This document shows positions 10,085 to 21,649 of a DNA stretch of 64,000 bases, in pieces (the stretch's first letter is position 1; every line of letters starts with the position of its first letter). The stretch covers positions 667,070,618 through 667,134,617 of the forward strand of contig CM060990.1 in NCBI GenBank assembly GCA_030765065.1, written 5' to 3'. This DNA is from Deroplatys truncata (Eukaryota; Arthropoda; Insecta; Mantodea; Mantidae). The position numbers and the translations under genes were made by a program. The notes under the pieces are model-generated. The model was not told the origin of the DNA and searched no databases. It saw nothing but the letters and a program-made list of their open reading frames with translations.

Positions 10085-12085
10085 GTTGCTAGCTCATCCA
10101 TATATTAGAGAAAGCGTTGTTTATTTTTGGGATTTCAAGAAACTGACATTGTTACCTCTCAGTTATCTTAACCACATGCTCTCTTTCACTGCACCAGCAC
10201 TGAGTATTAATGAAATCATACCCTGTACTTTTTAAACTAATTGTATAATTCAAAATGGGTAAAAAATGTTATATAATATCTTTTATTATTAAAAACTTAT
10301 GTGTTAATTGGAGTCCTCGGGTAGTAGTGCGACATTCAGCTCGGAATCAGAAGTAGTGATATCGCTTGAGTTGTCTTCCAGGTCTACCACATGGTTATAA
10401 CACATTCATAGACACAGCAGTTGCTTCTGATATTAATTTAATGACATTCTTAACAGCAAGAATATCATAACACTCAAACAAAAAGTTGAACACATTAAAA
10501 AATACCATGTTATTTAATTTAGCTTGGTAGAAAGAAGAATTCACGCAGTATATTACATTCCAGAAATGATATCTGTATTCATTAAAGTTGGAACATTAAA
10601 TAAAATTGGAAAGAAGATCATAGCTGGAACCACAGATCTTTAGCTTTCTGTATCAATGTGCTATCACTGTGCTGCTTAGGGAAAATGCCCAAATATTCAT
10701 TTAACCTCTTTTACTGATTCATACATCTTGGTAAATCCCCAGGGTAATCTCAGTTACCTATTACAAGAAATGGTACCTTAGAGGTGATGTGCACTGCTGC
10801 AAGTATTTCTAATTGTAGGGTTTTAGTTGACCTTGCTGTAGGGCTAAGTAATACCAGTTGATTTTGCTGTTTATTACTGGTTTTATGTAGGTTAAGGCTG
10901 GAAACTTTAAAAAAAATTAGTGCCATTGCTAGAATAAGAACCACAGATCTTAGGCTCTCTCTGCTGCTTTACTATCATTGTGATATCATGGCAAGAACCC
11001 CAAATGCACAGGGAGAGACCCTGATCCCTTAAAATAAATATTGCTGGTGACAATATATTGAGTATTTCAAAGGACCTCATGGTAATAATTACTTCAAAAA
11101 AACGTAATGTACACCATAATTAGGACCTCATGGTAATAATTACTTCAAAAATAATATAATCTGCACCATAATTATTCTAAACATCATATGGAAACCGCCA
11201 AATCTACTAAGTCCAAAGCTACGAAAATATACAAAATTGCAAACTAAAATAAAATGGAAAGACATTTTTAGAAATTAAAAAAAATGTTTTAAAAACTATT
11301 CTGTACCTCGTTTAATAAAATTTTGTATAAAAGATAGTACAATTAAGGAAAACTCATGTTAAGTGGATATATTGTCATATATACTACAATGTCTCCTATG
11401 TAGTCATGCTTTTTTTTTGCTGTAAATGCCTAGTTTGGAAATCAGTTTTAAAAGTGGAAACACTGTAGTTCAAAAACCTGAGTCTTCACAATCCTACATT
11501 CTTTGAAGGCATTAGTTGCTAGTTTGTTTTCTTTAACTGTCAGTAAAAGCTTGTGAGCAGAAACATGCACATTGCATTAGTTCTGGAAAGAATGGGGGCA
11601 AATTCTATTGTGGAAGGGAAGAAAGAAAGGGAAGAAAAAAGAAACCATTATTTCTTTTACACTAAAGTTTCTCACTGTCTGGGCCCATATCTTTTCCAAT
11701 AAGTGGCCACAATCAATATCTTTGGTTGCAAACAAAAATCTTGCAAAAAGAAGAAAATAAAGAATGCATTATTAGTATGGTCCACACTGCTCATGCACTT
11801 GGCGACATTGCAGTGAATTCCAAAGCAGCATATTCTTGAAACTCAAAATTCAACTTTTGTATTATTTATAGGTATCTGCTGAATGAACGCTTTAAAATGA
11901 TGTTCACGTTTTAAATGGAGATGATGCTTATGAGATCATTTATTTGCCATAATGATTTCTGCTTTCCCAGTTGAGTCTGTTGTGGATGTGTTGGTGGGTT
12001 GTTTTCTCAGGCAATATGTATATGTGGATGGGTTATTAGCTGTCAAGATGTAGTCTCCATTGCCCTTGGCTATTCACTCTTATCT
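10085..12085. other. Intronic stretch with a small tandem duplication
   Basis: Mostly AT-rich DNA with no recognised gene. The segments near 10637 and 10938 share AACCACAGATCTT and its neighbourhood, suggesting an old duplication. At 11071-11175 a segment beginning aggacctcatggtaataatt is duplicated in tandem with a 51-bp period; the two copies differ by a few bases. Confidence 0.5.
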
Positions 12086-12089
12086 TAGG

Positions 12090-12640
12090 TGTGGTCGTGC
12101 AGGTGGATGAATGGACGCTGATTATTAACACTTGGCTTTATTGAATGACACTTGACTTTATTAACTGTTTGCACTTGGCCTCACTAATTATTTACACTGC
12201 TTTACGTTAACACTTTATTTATTATTAATCCGATGTCGTTGCCACTCGCCAACCCCTTAATATGCCGCATTCTTTTCTATACATATCCTGTTATAAACAG
12301 ATGACTTGGCATGAAGCAGGTAGAACTTTATTCTTAAAAATGCGCCCCTATTTCATCCTCGCACTCCCTTTTAAACTAGCCATAATGTTTACAGAGGCTA
12401 TTTTTCCTGGGCGTTTTGATACATTGAATCTCATTTGCTCATTTATATATTTTAAATCTGTTTTATCTATTCTTATTGGCTCACGTCGGCTCACATCTTT
12501 GGAAACCTCTGGAATCTCACACTCCCCCATGTCAACGAATTTTTGAGCCATCTGGAAAGTGTCATGTCTCTCACCCCACTTGTTTCGTCCACCCTTGTGT
12601 CCTGTTGAAGGAGGCATTTCCAGGAAGTAAGGCTAGTGGC
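12090..12640. other. LTR-like, GC-richer segment of unknown origin
   Basis: Sequence composition and layout (repeated CACTTGRCTTTATTRA-like blocks, then a mixed-composition segment ending near catttccaggaagtaagg) look like a long terminal repeat, but I found neither paired TG/CA ends nor a target duplication. The minus-strand frame 12348-12617 has no recognised domain. Beyond it to 13730 I see nothing identifiable. Confidence 0.2.
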
Positions 12641-13689
12641 TCCACTAGATTCCAGTTTTATACTTACATTCAGTTTCTTATAACTAAAACATGTAAACAA
12701 TTTTATATCTATAACATTTGCACATGTAAATCACTATGTATTCAATATGTATATATGTTTCGTCTCAAGTCTGGGACATCAATGTGCTGCAAAGAATGTT
12801 TCTGGGACTCTGGGATAAACAGGAACTTTATAAGACTGTTCCAGAAAATCTAGAATGTAGGTACAGCAGTCCTGAGTTTGAAGGATGTCTAGAGAATAAA
12901 AGAAGAAAGAAACTAAATAAACAGCACAAGCTTTGAAGAAATTGTTTAATATATTGACCTCATTACTACATATTTTTTATTCTGACTTCATCTATTGACT
13001 GAGACCAGAAACAATTGGTCCACATCATTGCAGCCCACAATAAAACTTATATTTGTAACACGCTAGTTATGCTGGACGAATTATGATAATATTTCTACTT
13101 TGATATGTTCTGTGGCATTAGGTTAAGGCTCTTTCTTTAAAATGTATGCAGTATTTTCCTTTCACTTTTTAGTGAAGATTATTGCTGCTTTCTTTACATC
13201 AGAATAATTGCTACTTATTCTTTAACCCTAGATCTGGTGCCCTCTTTAATGTTATTTTAGCAGATGCATGGTATGCGCATAAATGGCAACTTGTTACCAT
13301 TCCTTTACTATTTATGACTAATTTACACTACATCATCCCTTGATTATAAGTAACATCTAACCTTATACTTAACAATAGTTCCATAAATGTTTTGTAAATG
13401 CTGACCAGTTACAACATATTATTTGCAAATTAGTCCTTTTCAAGCTCAGGTGAATGTACACTGTACGTATTTTTTGCGGATGACTGCTGTTTAAGGGTGA
13501 TTTTTTTCAAACAAAATCATTATCTACACGATATACATTTTATAGTTGCAAGCTATTCTTTCCCTTCCACAAATTCCATATCTTTCTAATTTCTTTCTTG
13601 CTGCTCTTTTACATGCATCCTTTGAACTTTTTGACAACACAGCTACATGTTAACATCAACTATTAAGCTTGGTATCACAAATCTTTCCA

Positions 13690-13944
13690 TGAGATGTAGT
13701 TTCATACATTACAAAGAAGGTACTTTATAAAAACTCACCGAGAATGTTTTGTTTGCTTGAAAAATCACCTGTGCATTGATGCCAGCCACTTTCAGGCTCT
13801 AGTCCATCTTCTTGTCATACATGTTACTGAGAAGTTATTCCACATTTGGTCAACAGTATCAACCCTACCCTTTGTTATGCTATCATATAGTGTAATGTGA
13901 GGCTTTCATCTATTGCTCCTTCATTATACACTATTGGTAATATT
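13690..13944 (-). pseudogene. piggyBac transposase remnant, C-terminal part
   Basis: The minus strand reads YDSITKGRVDTVDQMWNN and then FSVTCMTRRW, matching the conserved piggyBac block around YN-x-TKGGVDTVDQM, where the last catalytic Asp lies, followed by a degraded tail including LASMH. Stops interrupt it. It is separated from the rest of the transposase (16133-16969 and 17156-17390) by insertion of LINE copy A. About 40 residues between the two halves are missing. Confidence 0.75.
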
Positions 13945-14762
13945 AGTGTATTTTGTTGTGCTAAGAGTTTTACAAATTTTATTGTCTACTGCACTTTGAC
14001 CCTGGTCACTCATTCAGTAGACAGTCACTACAGTTTATTTACATTTTACAATTTCTTGTCAATAAATTATCTTGCTCTTTTTTTTCAGTTTTTTTCATGT
14101 CCCATTTCCACTTGTTTTTCACTTTTCATTTATTGATTACTTAACCATCACACATTCACTATAGTTTTCCATTCAAAGTAAGATGCGCTACCTCTTACTT
14201 TTCTCTTTCCACTGTCCAAAGCCATTTATTTTTTACTTTACACAAAAACTGTCCAATGCTTCTAGCGTCCTTGCATATCATTTCAATCAAAAGTGTATTT
14301 CTATCCCCCTTCAACCACTTCTTATTAAAAAATTCTTTTCTCCAATTTTCTGTTCCTTGGCACTTAAATACTATGTGTTCAATGTCTTCATTACCACCAC
14401 ATATCAGACATTGGTTCTGAGGAATACCCTGTCTTAGCCCTTTTAGCCTCCATGCTCCAGTTCTTACCCATGCAATAGATTCTCTCTCTTCTTTATTTAC
14501 TATGTCTATATATTTTTCCCTACCCCATGTATTTTTCATTGGCCTATAATAAACTAATGAGCTCTTTTCGGCAATCTCACTGAACATGATTTGTATTTCT
14601 ATATCTTCCAGTCTTTTCCTAGCCTTTTTCCAAAAAATTTTCACATTATTTTCTCTCCTTCTCCATATATCTCCTAACCCATTTTTCTCCAAAATGTTCT
14701 GTAACTTACTTACCCATCCATCATTCATTAAGCTATTCTCTTGGTATTCAATACATTGTCTT
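13945..14762 (-). mobile_element. LINE family 1, copy A: 3' part
   Basis: Minus-strand copy of the most frequent LINE here. Its 3' end is at 13945 and its 177-codon frame (14195-14728) carries the C-terminal zinc knuckle CLICGGNEDIEHIVFKC, a CX2CX7HX4C pattern. The 3' UTR has one repeat unit and the terminal hairpin (13981-13991 with 14015-14026). The copy is interrupted at 14763-15839 by a solo LTR and resumes at 15840. The reverse transcriptase is missing because of 5' truncation. Confidence 0.85.
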
Positions 14763-15839
14763 TGCGAGAGTTTTTTGTGTTGTATTTGTTAGCCTCACGT
14801 TGTGGTACCAATTTGAAGTAAAACAAATTGTATATATTTTGAGCCTCACGTATGGGAGCCAATTTGTAAGTGAATATTGCTTACGTAATGTTTGTAGCGT
14901 AAGTTATTAGGACTTGGAGATCTTATATCGTGTTTACTTCATGTGAGTGGAACCATCTTGTGACGTCATTCATTTGTTTGGTTTGTAGCTCCATCTGGCG
15001 TTAGCAATTTGCATCAATTAGTGTTCGAAAGAATTTAAAGTTTTGTATATTGTCCTCCGGCTAGCTATCATCTTATCTTGGTAGAAGATGTATCTCTATA
15101 CAGGTTGTGAAGCGGAAAGGAACCTTTTATTCAAAAATTACACTTAATGAAGAAATTGGTTTTATAATTTTTATTGTCGAACACGTTCACTAACACTTTT
15201 ACATATTGATTTAGATACTCGCCAAACTGAAACTGTTATAATACTTCTTACTGATCACTTTTAATTCACGTATTTCAGCTTTGTGTATAATTAACTTTAT
15301 AATACTTTAGATTCTCATAATTCTGCTGCGCGTAACTTGACGAACTGAAGGACTGACTGACGACGTGTAATGTGCTAGGAATTTTGATTAACTGAGCGAC
15401 CGACGTGTAATGTATTGAGAATTTTGTTGAACTGGGGGCGATCTACCTCGGACCTGGCTTTATATACTCCCACTCCTTGACATGCCTAAAGATTATAAAT
15501 GAACTACTATTGGCTAATAAAACGCGCCAACATTAGCGTCTATTTTAATATCCAATGAAAACCACGAATACATATTGCTTTTAGGGAAACATTCTAGAAG
15601 GTTCTACCGAAAACGCGCGAACATTACGTAACTTCCTTGTTCCCAGTAATGATAAGCAGCTCATCCCCCTCTCTGCATTATTTCGCTATTATTGACAGTT
15701 TCAGTAAAGCCTTATAAATTTACTTTCCAACAATATTTACAATCAATAAACATCTGAAATCAATGTCACATAAAAATGCATATTCATATTACAATCATTA
15801 TTTACATTTAAGTAATTTGTGATACAAATTACCGTATCA
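14763..15839 (+). mobile_element. Solo LTR 1 (1077 bp) inside LINE copy A
   Basis: The insert starts TGCGAGAG and ends CGTATCA (TG...CA), and the LINE sequence on both sides is duplicated by 4 bp, TCTT, at 14759-14762 and 15840-15843. It has no internal coding region. On the + strand a TATA-like tatatactcc lies at 15461-15470 and AATAAA at 15745-15750, so the LTR probably reads left to right. Near the start the motif GCCTCACGT...CCAATTTG occurs twice, and near 15350-15440 a block with CGACGTGTAATGT is duplicated. Solo LTRs arise by recombination between the two LTRs of a retrotransposon; a 4-bp duplication fits Ty3/Gypsy-like elements. Confidence 0.85.
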
Positions 15840-16132
15840 TCTTAACACATTACTTTTTCCTAGATTTAAAGTTCTGAACCAACTTTCAAAGCTCTTTCCA
15901 TTATCTTCCCCTTAGTTGCCACCCTGCCCATTTGTAATTGTGCTACCTGTCTTACAATTGACTTCGGTAGCCCTAGTATTTCTCTACAAAACATCCTGTG
16001 TACCACATCTATACTTTCCCATCCTCTATCTAATCCCCATATTTCTATACCATACATCATTTTTGCCTCCACAACCATCTCATAAACTTTTTCCAGCCAT
16101 TTAACATTTATATTAGGTACTTTATATTTGCA
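15840..16132 (-). mobile_element. LINE family 1, copy A: 5' part
   Basis: Continuation of LINE copy A beyond the LTR. The frame reads IEIWGLDRGWESIDVVHRMF, CREILGLPKSIVRQVAQLQM and RVATKGKIMERALK, the segment between the RT and the zinc knuckle. Homology to the other copies stops at about 16132, the 5' truncation point, where piggyBac sequence begins. No convincing target duplication was found. Confidence 0.82.
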
Positions 16133-16969
16133 AGTACTACATATTTGTGATACCATGGTAATGTTAGTATTCAATTTCTCTATTTTCTTTTTGGGGTAGC
16201 CAATGGATAGCTAGTGTAGCAATTAATTAATCTTTTAATACATTTCTGTTTATGCCCTTTATCACCATGGTTTGTCTATCCAAAATATCAAATGGCTGGA
16301 AGGACAGAATGATCCTTCCAGGTGTTGGCTACAGTTTCCAACAAGCCAGTGTAGAATGACTTAGCATCACACAAAGCAAATATTTTGATGCCATATTTAG
16401 CTGGTTTGTTAAGAATGTGCTGTATGAAGCTGCAAGGGCCTTTAAATGCTTCTAGTTTCTCATCAGTAGTTACAAATTCAAATACTGTTCATGGAGTTTT
16501 TGACAAACGCATCAAAAAATCTGCTAATAACTGCTAATCTATCTGTTTTATGTCTCATATCCCTAGTTTCTTTATCATAAAATCTTATACTCCTGAGAAG
16601 GAATAGAAATTTCTTGCAGCTCGTGCAAGATCTCAAAATAACCATTCCTGTTTCCTTTGATGAAAGTTCCAATACATTTATGTGGGTCACATCTTTGAAG
16701 ATAGTCAAATAAAGAATGTGTAATACTGGACAAATTTCATTTCTGTCTGTCAGTTTAGCATTCCTATCCCTAGAATAATTTTATTTGCCATACATTTATC
16801 AAATGTATACATTTATAAAATGTAGAATTTAATCTTTCACATCAATTCTGATTAATTTATAGAAAGATTCAATTTCCTGTAAAATAACTTGTGCTACCAT
16901 TTAGGGCCTGGAAACATCTTGACAACAATTTTTGTTTTTGTGTGTGGTACATGGAATGTTTTCTTATAT
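16133..16969 (-). pseudogene. piggyBac transposase remnant, central part
   Basis: A 76-codon frame (16478-16708) reads KFLFLLRSIRFYDKETRDM and KTDRLAVISRFFDAFVKNS, followed in other frames by FVTTDEKLEAFKGPCSF, HILNKPAKYGIKIFALCDAK and SFYTGLLET. These correspond to the piggyBac DDE-type core, including the D-E-K-x-x-x-F-x-G and LCDAK blocks. The frame shifts at about 16470 and 16300. Continuation ends at the LINE insertion (16132). Cut-and-paste transposase, inactive here. Confidence 0.85.
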
Positions 16970-17155
16970 TTGTATTTATTTTGTATTTATTGTGCCAAGA
17001 GTTTTATAATTCGATTGTCTACTGCACTTTGACCCTGGCCACTCATTCAGTAGACAATCTCTACAGTTTATTTACATTTTACAATTTCCCGTCAACGCAT
17101 TCTGTAGACAATCACTACAGTTTTACATTTTACAATTTCTCATCAATAAATTATC
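16970..17155 (-). mobile_element. LINE family 1, copy B (186-bp 3' fragment)
   Basis: Strongly 5'-truncated copy made only of 3' UTR, with two repeat units and the terminal hairpin (17013-17024 with 17048-17059). It is flanked by the duplicated target TGTTTTCTTATAT at 16957-16969 and 17156-17168. It lies inside the piggyBac remnant. Confidence 0.85.
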
Positions 17156-17390
17156 TGTTTTCTTATATATATGTCAGTTGTCAGGCATTTCATTGGTTTG
17201 TCCCTAGCAGTAAGAAACTGTCTTCAATATCAAAGGAAAAAACTCTTTCATCACTCTCAATTTCAGAGTCAAGTCATGAACAGTTGGTGATATTACTTCA
17301 TAATCTCTGTTAGAAAATAAATCTTCAATATTCCCATAGTTGTCTTCAAGTGCCTCTGAAAGGTCCATTGTAATTCCTCCCCCATTAAAT
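17156..17390 (-). pseudogene. piggyBac transposase remnant, N-terminal part
   Basis: Minus-strand translation starts MDLSEALEDNYGNIEDLF and continues as an acidic, low-complexity segment, the usual N-terminus of piggyBac-type transposases, ending in KPMK-like residues before the LINE copy B insertion. Its strand and position match the central part. Terminal inverted repeats of the element were not identified. Confidence 0.6.
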
Positions 17391-18264
17391 ACTTTTTGGA
17401 CCTAAAATTAGAAGCATAAACTATTCACAGCATCTAGTAATAGAGTATAATAATAAACATCTCTAAAATACATCACTTTTTTACCATGTTGCTTTGTGTA
17501 AAATCACAAGAAATAAATTGACAATTGAAATAATACTTACATGGCAAGTTGCAAAGGTACACACCTGTTGATACTAGAATCACAGTTCACACAACTAAAC
17601 TGAAGCTAAACAATGATGTGAAAAGTATCCGCAATTAGATAACTATAAGATTTGGCATTTTTCTGGTAGAGGGGGATTGTAAATCCAGTATTAGCCAATA
17701 TATTGGGAAAGTTCATTCAATTTCTTAAATCAGTATCACTGCAGCTTTTAACCATTCTTGTTTTGTTTAAAATGCTACACTCTTTGTAAGCTGAAAAAAT
17801 ACACTAAACTATTAAACAATTACTTCACAATTGCTTTTAAATGCCCAAAGTAATACATAAATATTTAGCACGATTGTTAGATTAAAAAGAGAGGGTGGAG
17901 GTTAATTAAGGTTACTGTAAAACTCAAATGCAAGGCTTTTATCCTAAATTACTTGACGTATTATAACCATTGCACTTAAGAGTCAAAATAAATGGACATT
18001 TTCCTCTTTACTTTAATTCTTTTAGAAATTAATTTAGTTGCATATAACCCTTAGAAAACATTTTAATTATGCTGGGAAATATAAAATTTTGAACTGTTAG
18101 GTCCCAATCTCAATTTTTTGTCACTGAGACCCCATTATATGCACCAAAATTCTGAACAGTTTCTCACTAATATCAAAATGATAATAAGGTTGTAACTCTT
18201 CTTCTTTTCCAACTCACACTTGTACTTATCTATATGAAGACATTGTTAGTAACCTCTTACTCTC
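17391..18264. other. AT-rich intronic stretch, nothing recognised
   Basis: No coding pattern, repeat or element end could be supported. It may include the outer non-coding end of the piggyBac element. Confidence 0.5.
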
Positions 18265-18435
18265 TGATGTGGAATATTTGAATCCACCAACACCTAAGGT
18301 TACCTGGGATTTGCGTTTTCAGATGAGTGAAATCTCTGGAAAAGCCTCATCCAGGCAGCTTATCCCAACAAGGAATCAAGCCAAGGCCTGCCAGTTGACA
18401 AGCAGATACTTTGTGCCTGAGCTACATTGATGAAC
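18265..18435 (-). mobile_element. tRNA-derived SINE
   Basis: The minus strand reads ATGTAGCTCAGGCACAAAG (A-box), then CTTGGCTTGATTCC (B-box, consensus GGTTCGATTCC), then a body with GGATGAGGCTTTTCCAGAGA and CCAGGTAACC. This layout (tRNA head, GAGGTTTTTCCGAG-like body) is a SINE type seen widely in insects. No target duplication was established. Confidence 0.6.
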
Positions 18436-19390
18436 TGTGAGAAGATTATACATTAAGTTCCTTATTTTTCTATCTCTCCACTTGTGTTTATGTGACCTAT
18501 TTATTCATTCTGTTATTCCTTTATCTTTCTTGTAACTTTCCAGTATACTTTGGAATGGTTTCCACTTATTTGTTTTCTCCTCTTTTCCTAAGCCAATTCA
18601 TGTGATTCTTCTATAGCAATGACTAGTATGTACTAGCTCTCTTTTCCTTTCTTGTACCTTGATTTTGAGCTTGTTTGCTTCTAGTGATTTATCTCCATTC
18701 TTTGTTATCTTCAATTCAAATAATCTTCTAATTTTCTTACCTTTTGTTCTTCTATACAGATTGCTAGAATTTACCCCCTATTCTCTCATTTTCTCTAATC
18801 TTTGATGCCAAGCATCAACTATTGTATTTTTGAAACATTTCTTCCTTATGAAAGTATGTTTCAGTTTTTAAGCACATGCATACTTACTGGAACACCATAA
18901 AAGGTTCACTTGAGTGCTCTAAGAATTGCATTCAGTAGTTTAAGTGTTTCAGTTATGATATACACATAAATTAATTCAGAAATATACAGAGGATACACGA
19001 TATGTGAGTTCTCTATCCCTCGTATACCCCTCTATCTTTTTCTCTCTCTCCCCAAAGAATAATGACAGTGAATCAGTTGGTGATATATATGGGGCTGTTC
19101 CACTGTTCATCTATCTACCAATCCAATGAAAGAATTAGTGTATTGGTGAAACTCTGCTGTGACTAACTTGTTTAAGTTAGTAGAGGAACTTCAAAATTAA
19201 CAGTTAGGTACCCATTTATCTGGAGAATCATTTTACCTTGCAGCAACTCGGTTTTAATTTTTCCAATGGCAGGTTCTTAAAAAAAGTACATAGGTACCAA
19301 CAGAGTTGCAAAATATTCCAGTAATACTGTTATATTTGTAGAGTAGTTGTAATACTACATCACTTACACGTTAATTATGAGGGACTATTC
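18436..19390. other. AT-rich intronic stretch, nothing recognised
   Basis: Pyrimidine-rich patches around 18460-18800 and simple intronic DNA. No gene or element could be supported. Confidence 0.5.
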
Positions 19391-19394
19391 TCTG

Positions 19395-19745
19395 GAGCTT
19401 CCATTTTCAACATTGGTGTCCAATTGCCATTGCTGGTTATAGTTGCCTACAGCCTTCTCTCTGGTGGCAGAATGATGAACTTCTTCACCAAAATGTCATC
19501 TCGAAGGAATCCAAAATTTACATGGTCCTTGTGTGTCCATATTAAAATATTCCCCCAGGTTGTGAGTTCATTGTGGCCTGTTATACCTTTGAGTAATTTT
19601 GGATTTGGTTCCAGGTTATGTTTTTATTCCAAAATTGAGATGCTACTGCTGACTGGTCATCTTGCTTTAAATTGACATTTCCCACATATTCTTTGTTTCT
19701 GGTTTTTAGACTTCTTTAGGTCTTTCCATCGATTTTTGCTATAAA
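19395..19745 (-). pseudogene. Penelope-like element 3' fragment (GIY-YIG), minus strand
   Basis: The minus strand reads IDGKT, stop, RSLKTRNKEYVGN, DDQSAVASQFWNKNI and then WGNILIWTHKDH and FIILPPERRL. The same ending appears on the + strand at 21440-21580. It is the GIY-YIG endonuclease end and terminal part of a Penelope-like element. It lies head to head with the + strand copy starting near 19760. Confidence 0.65.
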
Positions 19746-19759
19746 GTAAAGTAAAAGAA

Positions 19760-19903
19760 AGCTATAAAAGAATTAAGCATCCTCACTGCAGAAAAAAATG
19801 ACAACAGAACATTCAGCAGGTTCATTTATTATCCAAAAGGTTTAGAAGAATTCAAAAATATCTTCAGGCAGAATAATATTATCTTGGCTTCCACAAACAA
19901 ATA
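19760..19903 (+). pseudogene. Penelope-like element fragment, left of the mariner
   Basis: The + strand reads SRFIYYPKGLEEFKNIF and RQNNIILASTNKY, the segment between the RT and the GIY-YIG domain. The frame is cut at the TA at 19902-19903, where a mariner has inserted, and resumes at 21183. It begins just after the oppositely oriented fragment that ends at 19745. Confidence 0.6.
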
Positions 19904-21180
19904 CAGGGTTATTCATAAGTCAATGTCACATTTCCGAAGTTTGTTGTGCAATAAGTACTTGACATATCAGTGTGAATGATCAAATGAAAGGCAATCTCTC
20001 AAAGTTTGTTTGGTATACCTTGCAAGTGTTCAATGATTGTGCCTCTGGTTACACGGGAGACATCCAGATGATAGTTCAGTTCTGCCCACACCCACACCAA
20101 CATGTAACAGTTGATTGTTGCTATCACTGCTGTAATGCAATCTCAGAGATCCTTCAAGTCAGCTGGAAGTGATGGAATGAACACCCTATCCTTCACATAT
20201 CCCAGAGAAAGAAATCACATGGTGTTAAGCCTAGGGATCGGGGCGGTCACCAAAACAATGCGATGTCATTATCAGCATTTTGTCCAATCCAATGTCACAG
20301 TAAGTTCTGGTTCATGTATACACAAGAGTCGATGGAAGTGTGGTGGGGCCCTGTCCTGTTGGAAAACGAGGCCATCTCTGTCTGTCAGTTGTGGCATAAG
20401 CCAGTGTTCTAACATGTCCAGATAAGTGATGTGTGGATTCGGCAAAGAAAAAGTCATAAATCTTGTCCTTTGACAGGACGCAGAACATATTGATCTCTGG
20501 GGAGTCGCGCACATGCTCGACTGTCACATTGGGGGGTTGGGTTCCCCAAATGTGTATGTTGTGACAGTTCACTTTCCCCAACAAGTGAAATGTTGCTTCG
20601 TCGCTGAAGATGAGTCTGTCACCAAAATCATCATCGAACCTCCGTGTCACCATCTGTGAGCACCTGCAGGAGTTCCTGTTTGTACGGTTTCACCTTCAGT
20701 TGCTTGCAAAGAATCCGCAACAGTCAGCTGAGACATTCCCAGCTGCAGACTTGCACAACTTGTCAATTTCTGAGGGCTGCATGCAAGCAACTCACAAACA
20801 TCTGCAACAATGGCGTCAGCCTTCTGGATTGTTTGGATGGACACACACACAACTAGTGCGCTCAAACGTTTCATACCACATCTTGATGGTCCTGCGATCT
20901 GGTGCATCCTTGTGAAAACGAGTGCAAAATTGCCGCTGAACAGTCACAGTAATCTGTTTTCACAAATTACATTACACAAAATGCTCCCTTGTTACCTGCA
21001 AACGCCATTTTGTATACTCCTGCTGCCTAACAACCAACCGCGTCACCACAAGATGCGCGCTTCATGTGACACAAACTTGGAGTGCTTCTGTTTTTATACA
21101 TACATGATTCGGACCCGCACGTCTCATACAACACGCACAAGATGTTTTCCAAATGTGACACTGACTTATGAATAACCCTG
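19904..21180 (-). mobile_element. Full-length mariner-type transposon (1277 bp), inactive
   Basis: Terminal inverted repeats of about 30 bp (CAGGGTTATTCATAAGTCA at both ends) are flanked by TA at 19902-19903 and 21181-21182. The transposase is on the minus strand: the N-terminal HTH region near 20647-20907 includes SPQKLTSCASLQLGMSQLTV, then IFSDEATFHLLGKV (first catalytic Asp), NIHIWGTQPPNVTVEHV, GLVFQQDRAPPHFH (second Asp) and LTPCDFFLW (third Asp), the last followed by a one-base deletion. Stops and frameshifts make it inactive. It belongs to the IS630/Tc1/mariner superfamily; the exact clade is not assigned. Confidence 0.9.
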
Positions 21181-21640
21181 TACTTTATAATAAACATATT
21201 AAATTTAAAAGCAAAAGATGAGATTCCCCCAGACAATAGATCCAGAACATATCAAATTAAGTGTATGAATTGTGAAAACGTTTACATAGGAAAAACCAAA
21301 AGAAGTCTAAAAAGCAGAACGATGGAACACTTTAAAAAAGTGTTAAGTAAGAACAAGAAGACAACTTGGCTGTAACATTTAACTTTTGGAATAAAAACCA
21401 CAACTTGAACTTAAATCTAAAATTACTCTAAAGCATAATAGGCCACAATGAACTCCCAATGCGGGAAAATGTTTTAATATGGAAACACAAGGACCGTCTT
21501 CTAAATTTTGAAACCCCACCAGATAACATCTTCATGCAGAAGCTCATCATTTTGCCATCAGTGAGAAGGTTGTAGGTAACTACAACCAGCAATAGCAGTC
21601 AGACCACTGAGGTTGAAAATGCAAGTAAGAGCCCCAAAAT
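21181..21640 (+). pseudogene. Penelope-like element fragment, right of the mariner
   Basis: Continues the Penelope frame after the TA duplication: DEIPPDNRSRTYQIKCMNCE, then NVYIGKTKRSLKSRTMEHFK, the GIY-YIG endonuclease with TYQI...VYIG, the CxxC pair, Arg and EH residues. After a stop the terminal region reads WKHKDRLLNFETPP and MQKLIILPSVRRL. The GIY-YIG core is close to intact. Confidence 0.82.
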
Positions 21641-21649
21641 TAGTCCCTT

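Noticed and set aside
14183-14437. Plus-strand open frames over LINE copies (also at 29115, 57318, 58076)
   Set aside because: They run antisense to the LINE zinc-knuckle frame and recur identically in each copy as shadows.
13930-16160. Target duplication of LINE copy A (ggtaatattagtgtatt versus ggtaatgttagtatt)
   Set aside because: The right-hand copy lies inside readable piggyBac coding sequence, not directly at the LINE 5' junction, so the similarity is probably accidental.
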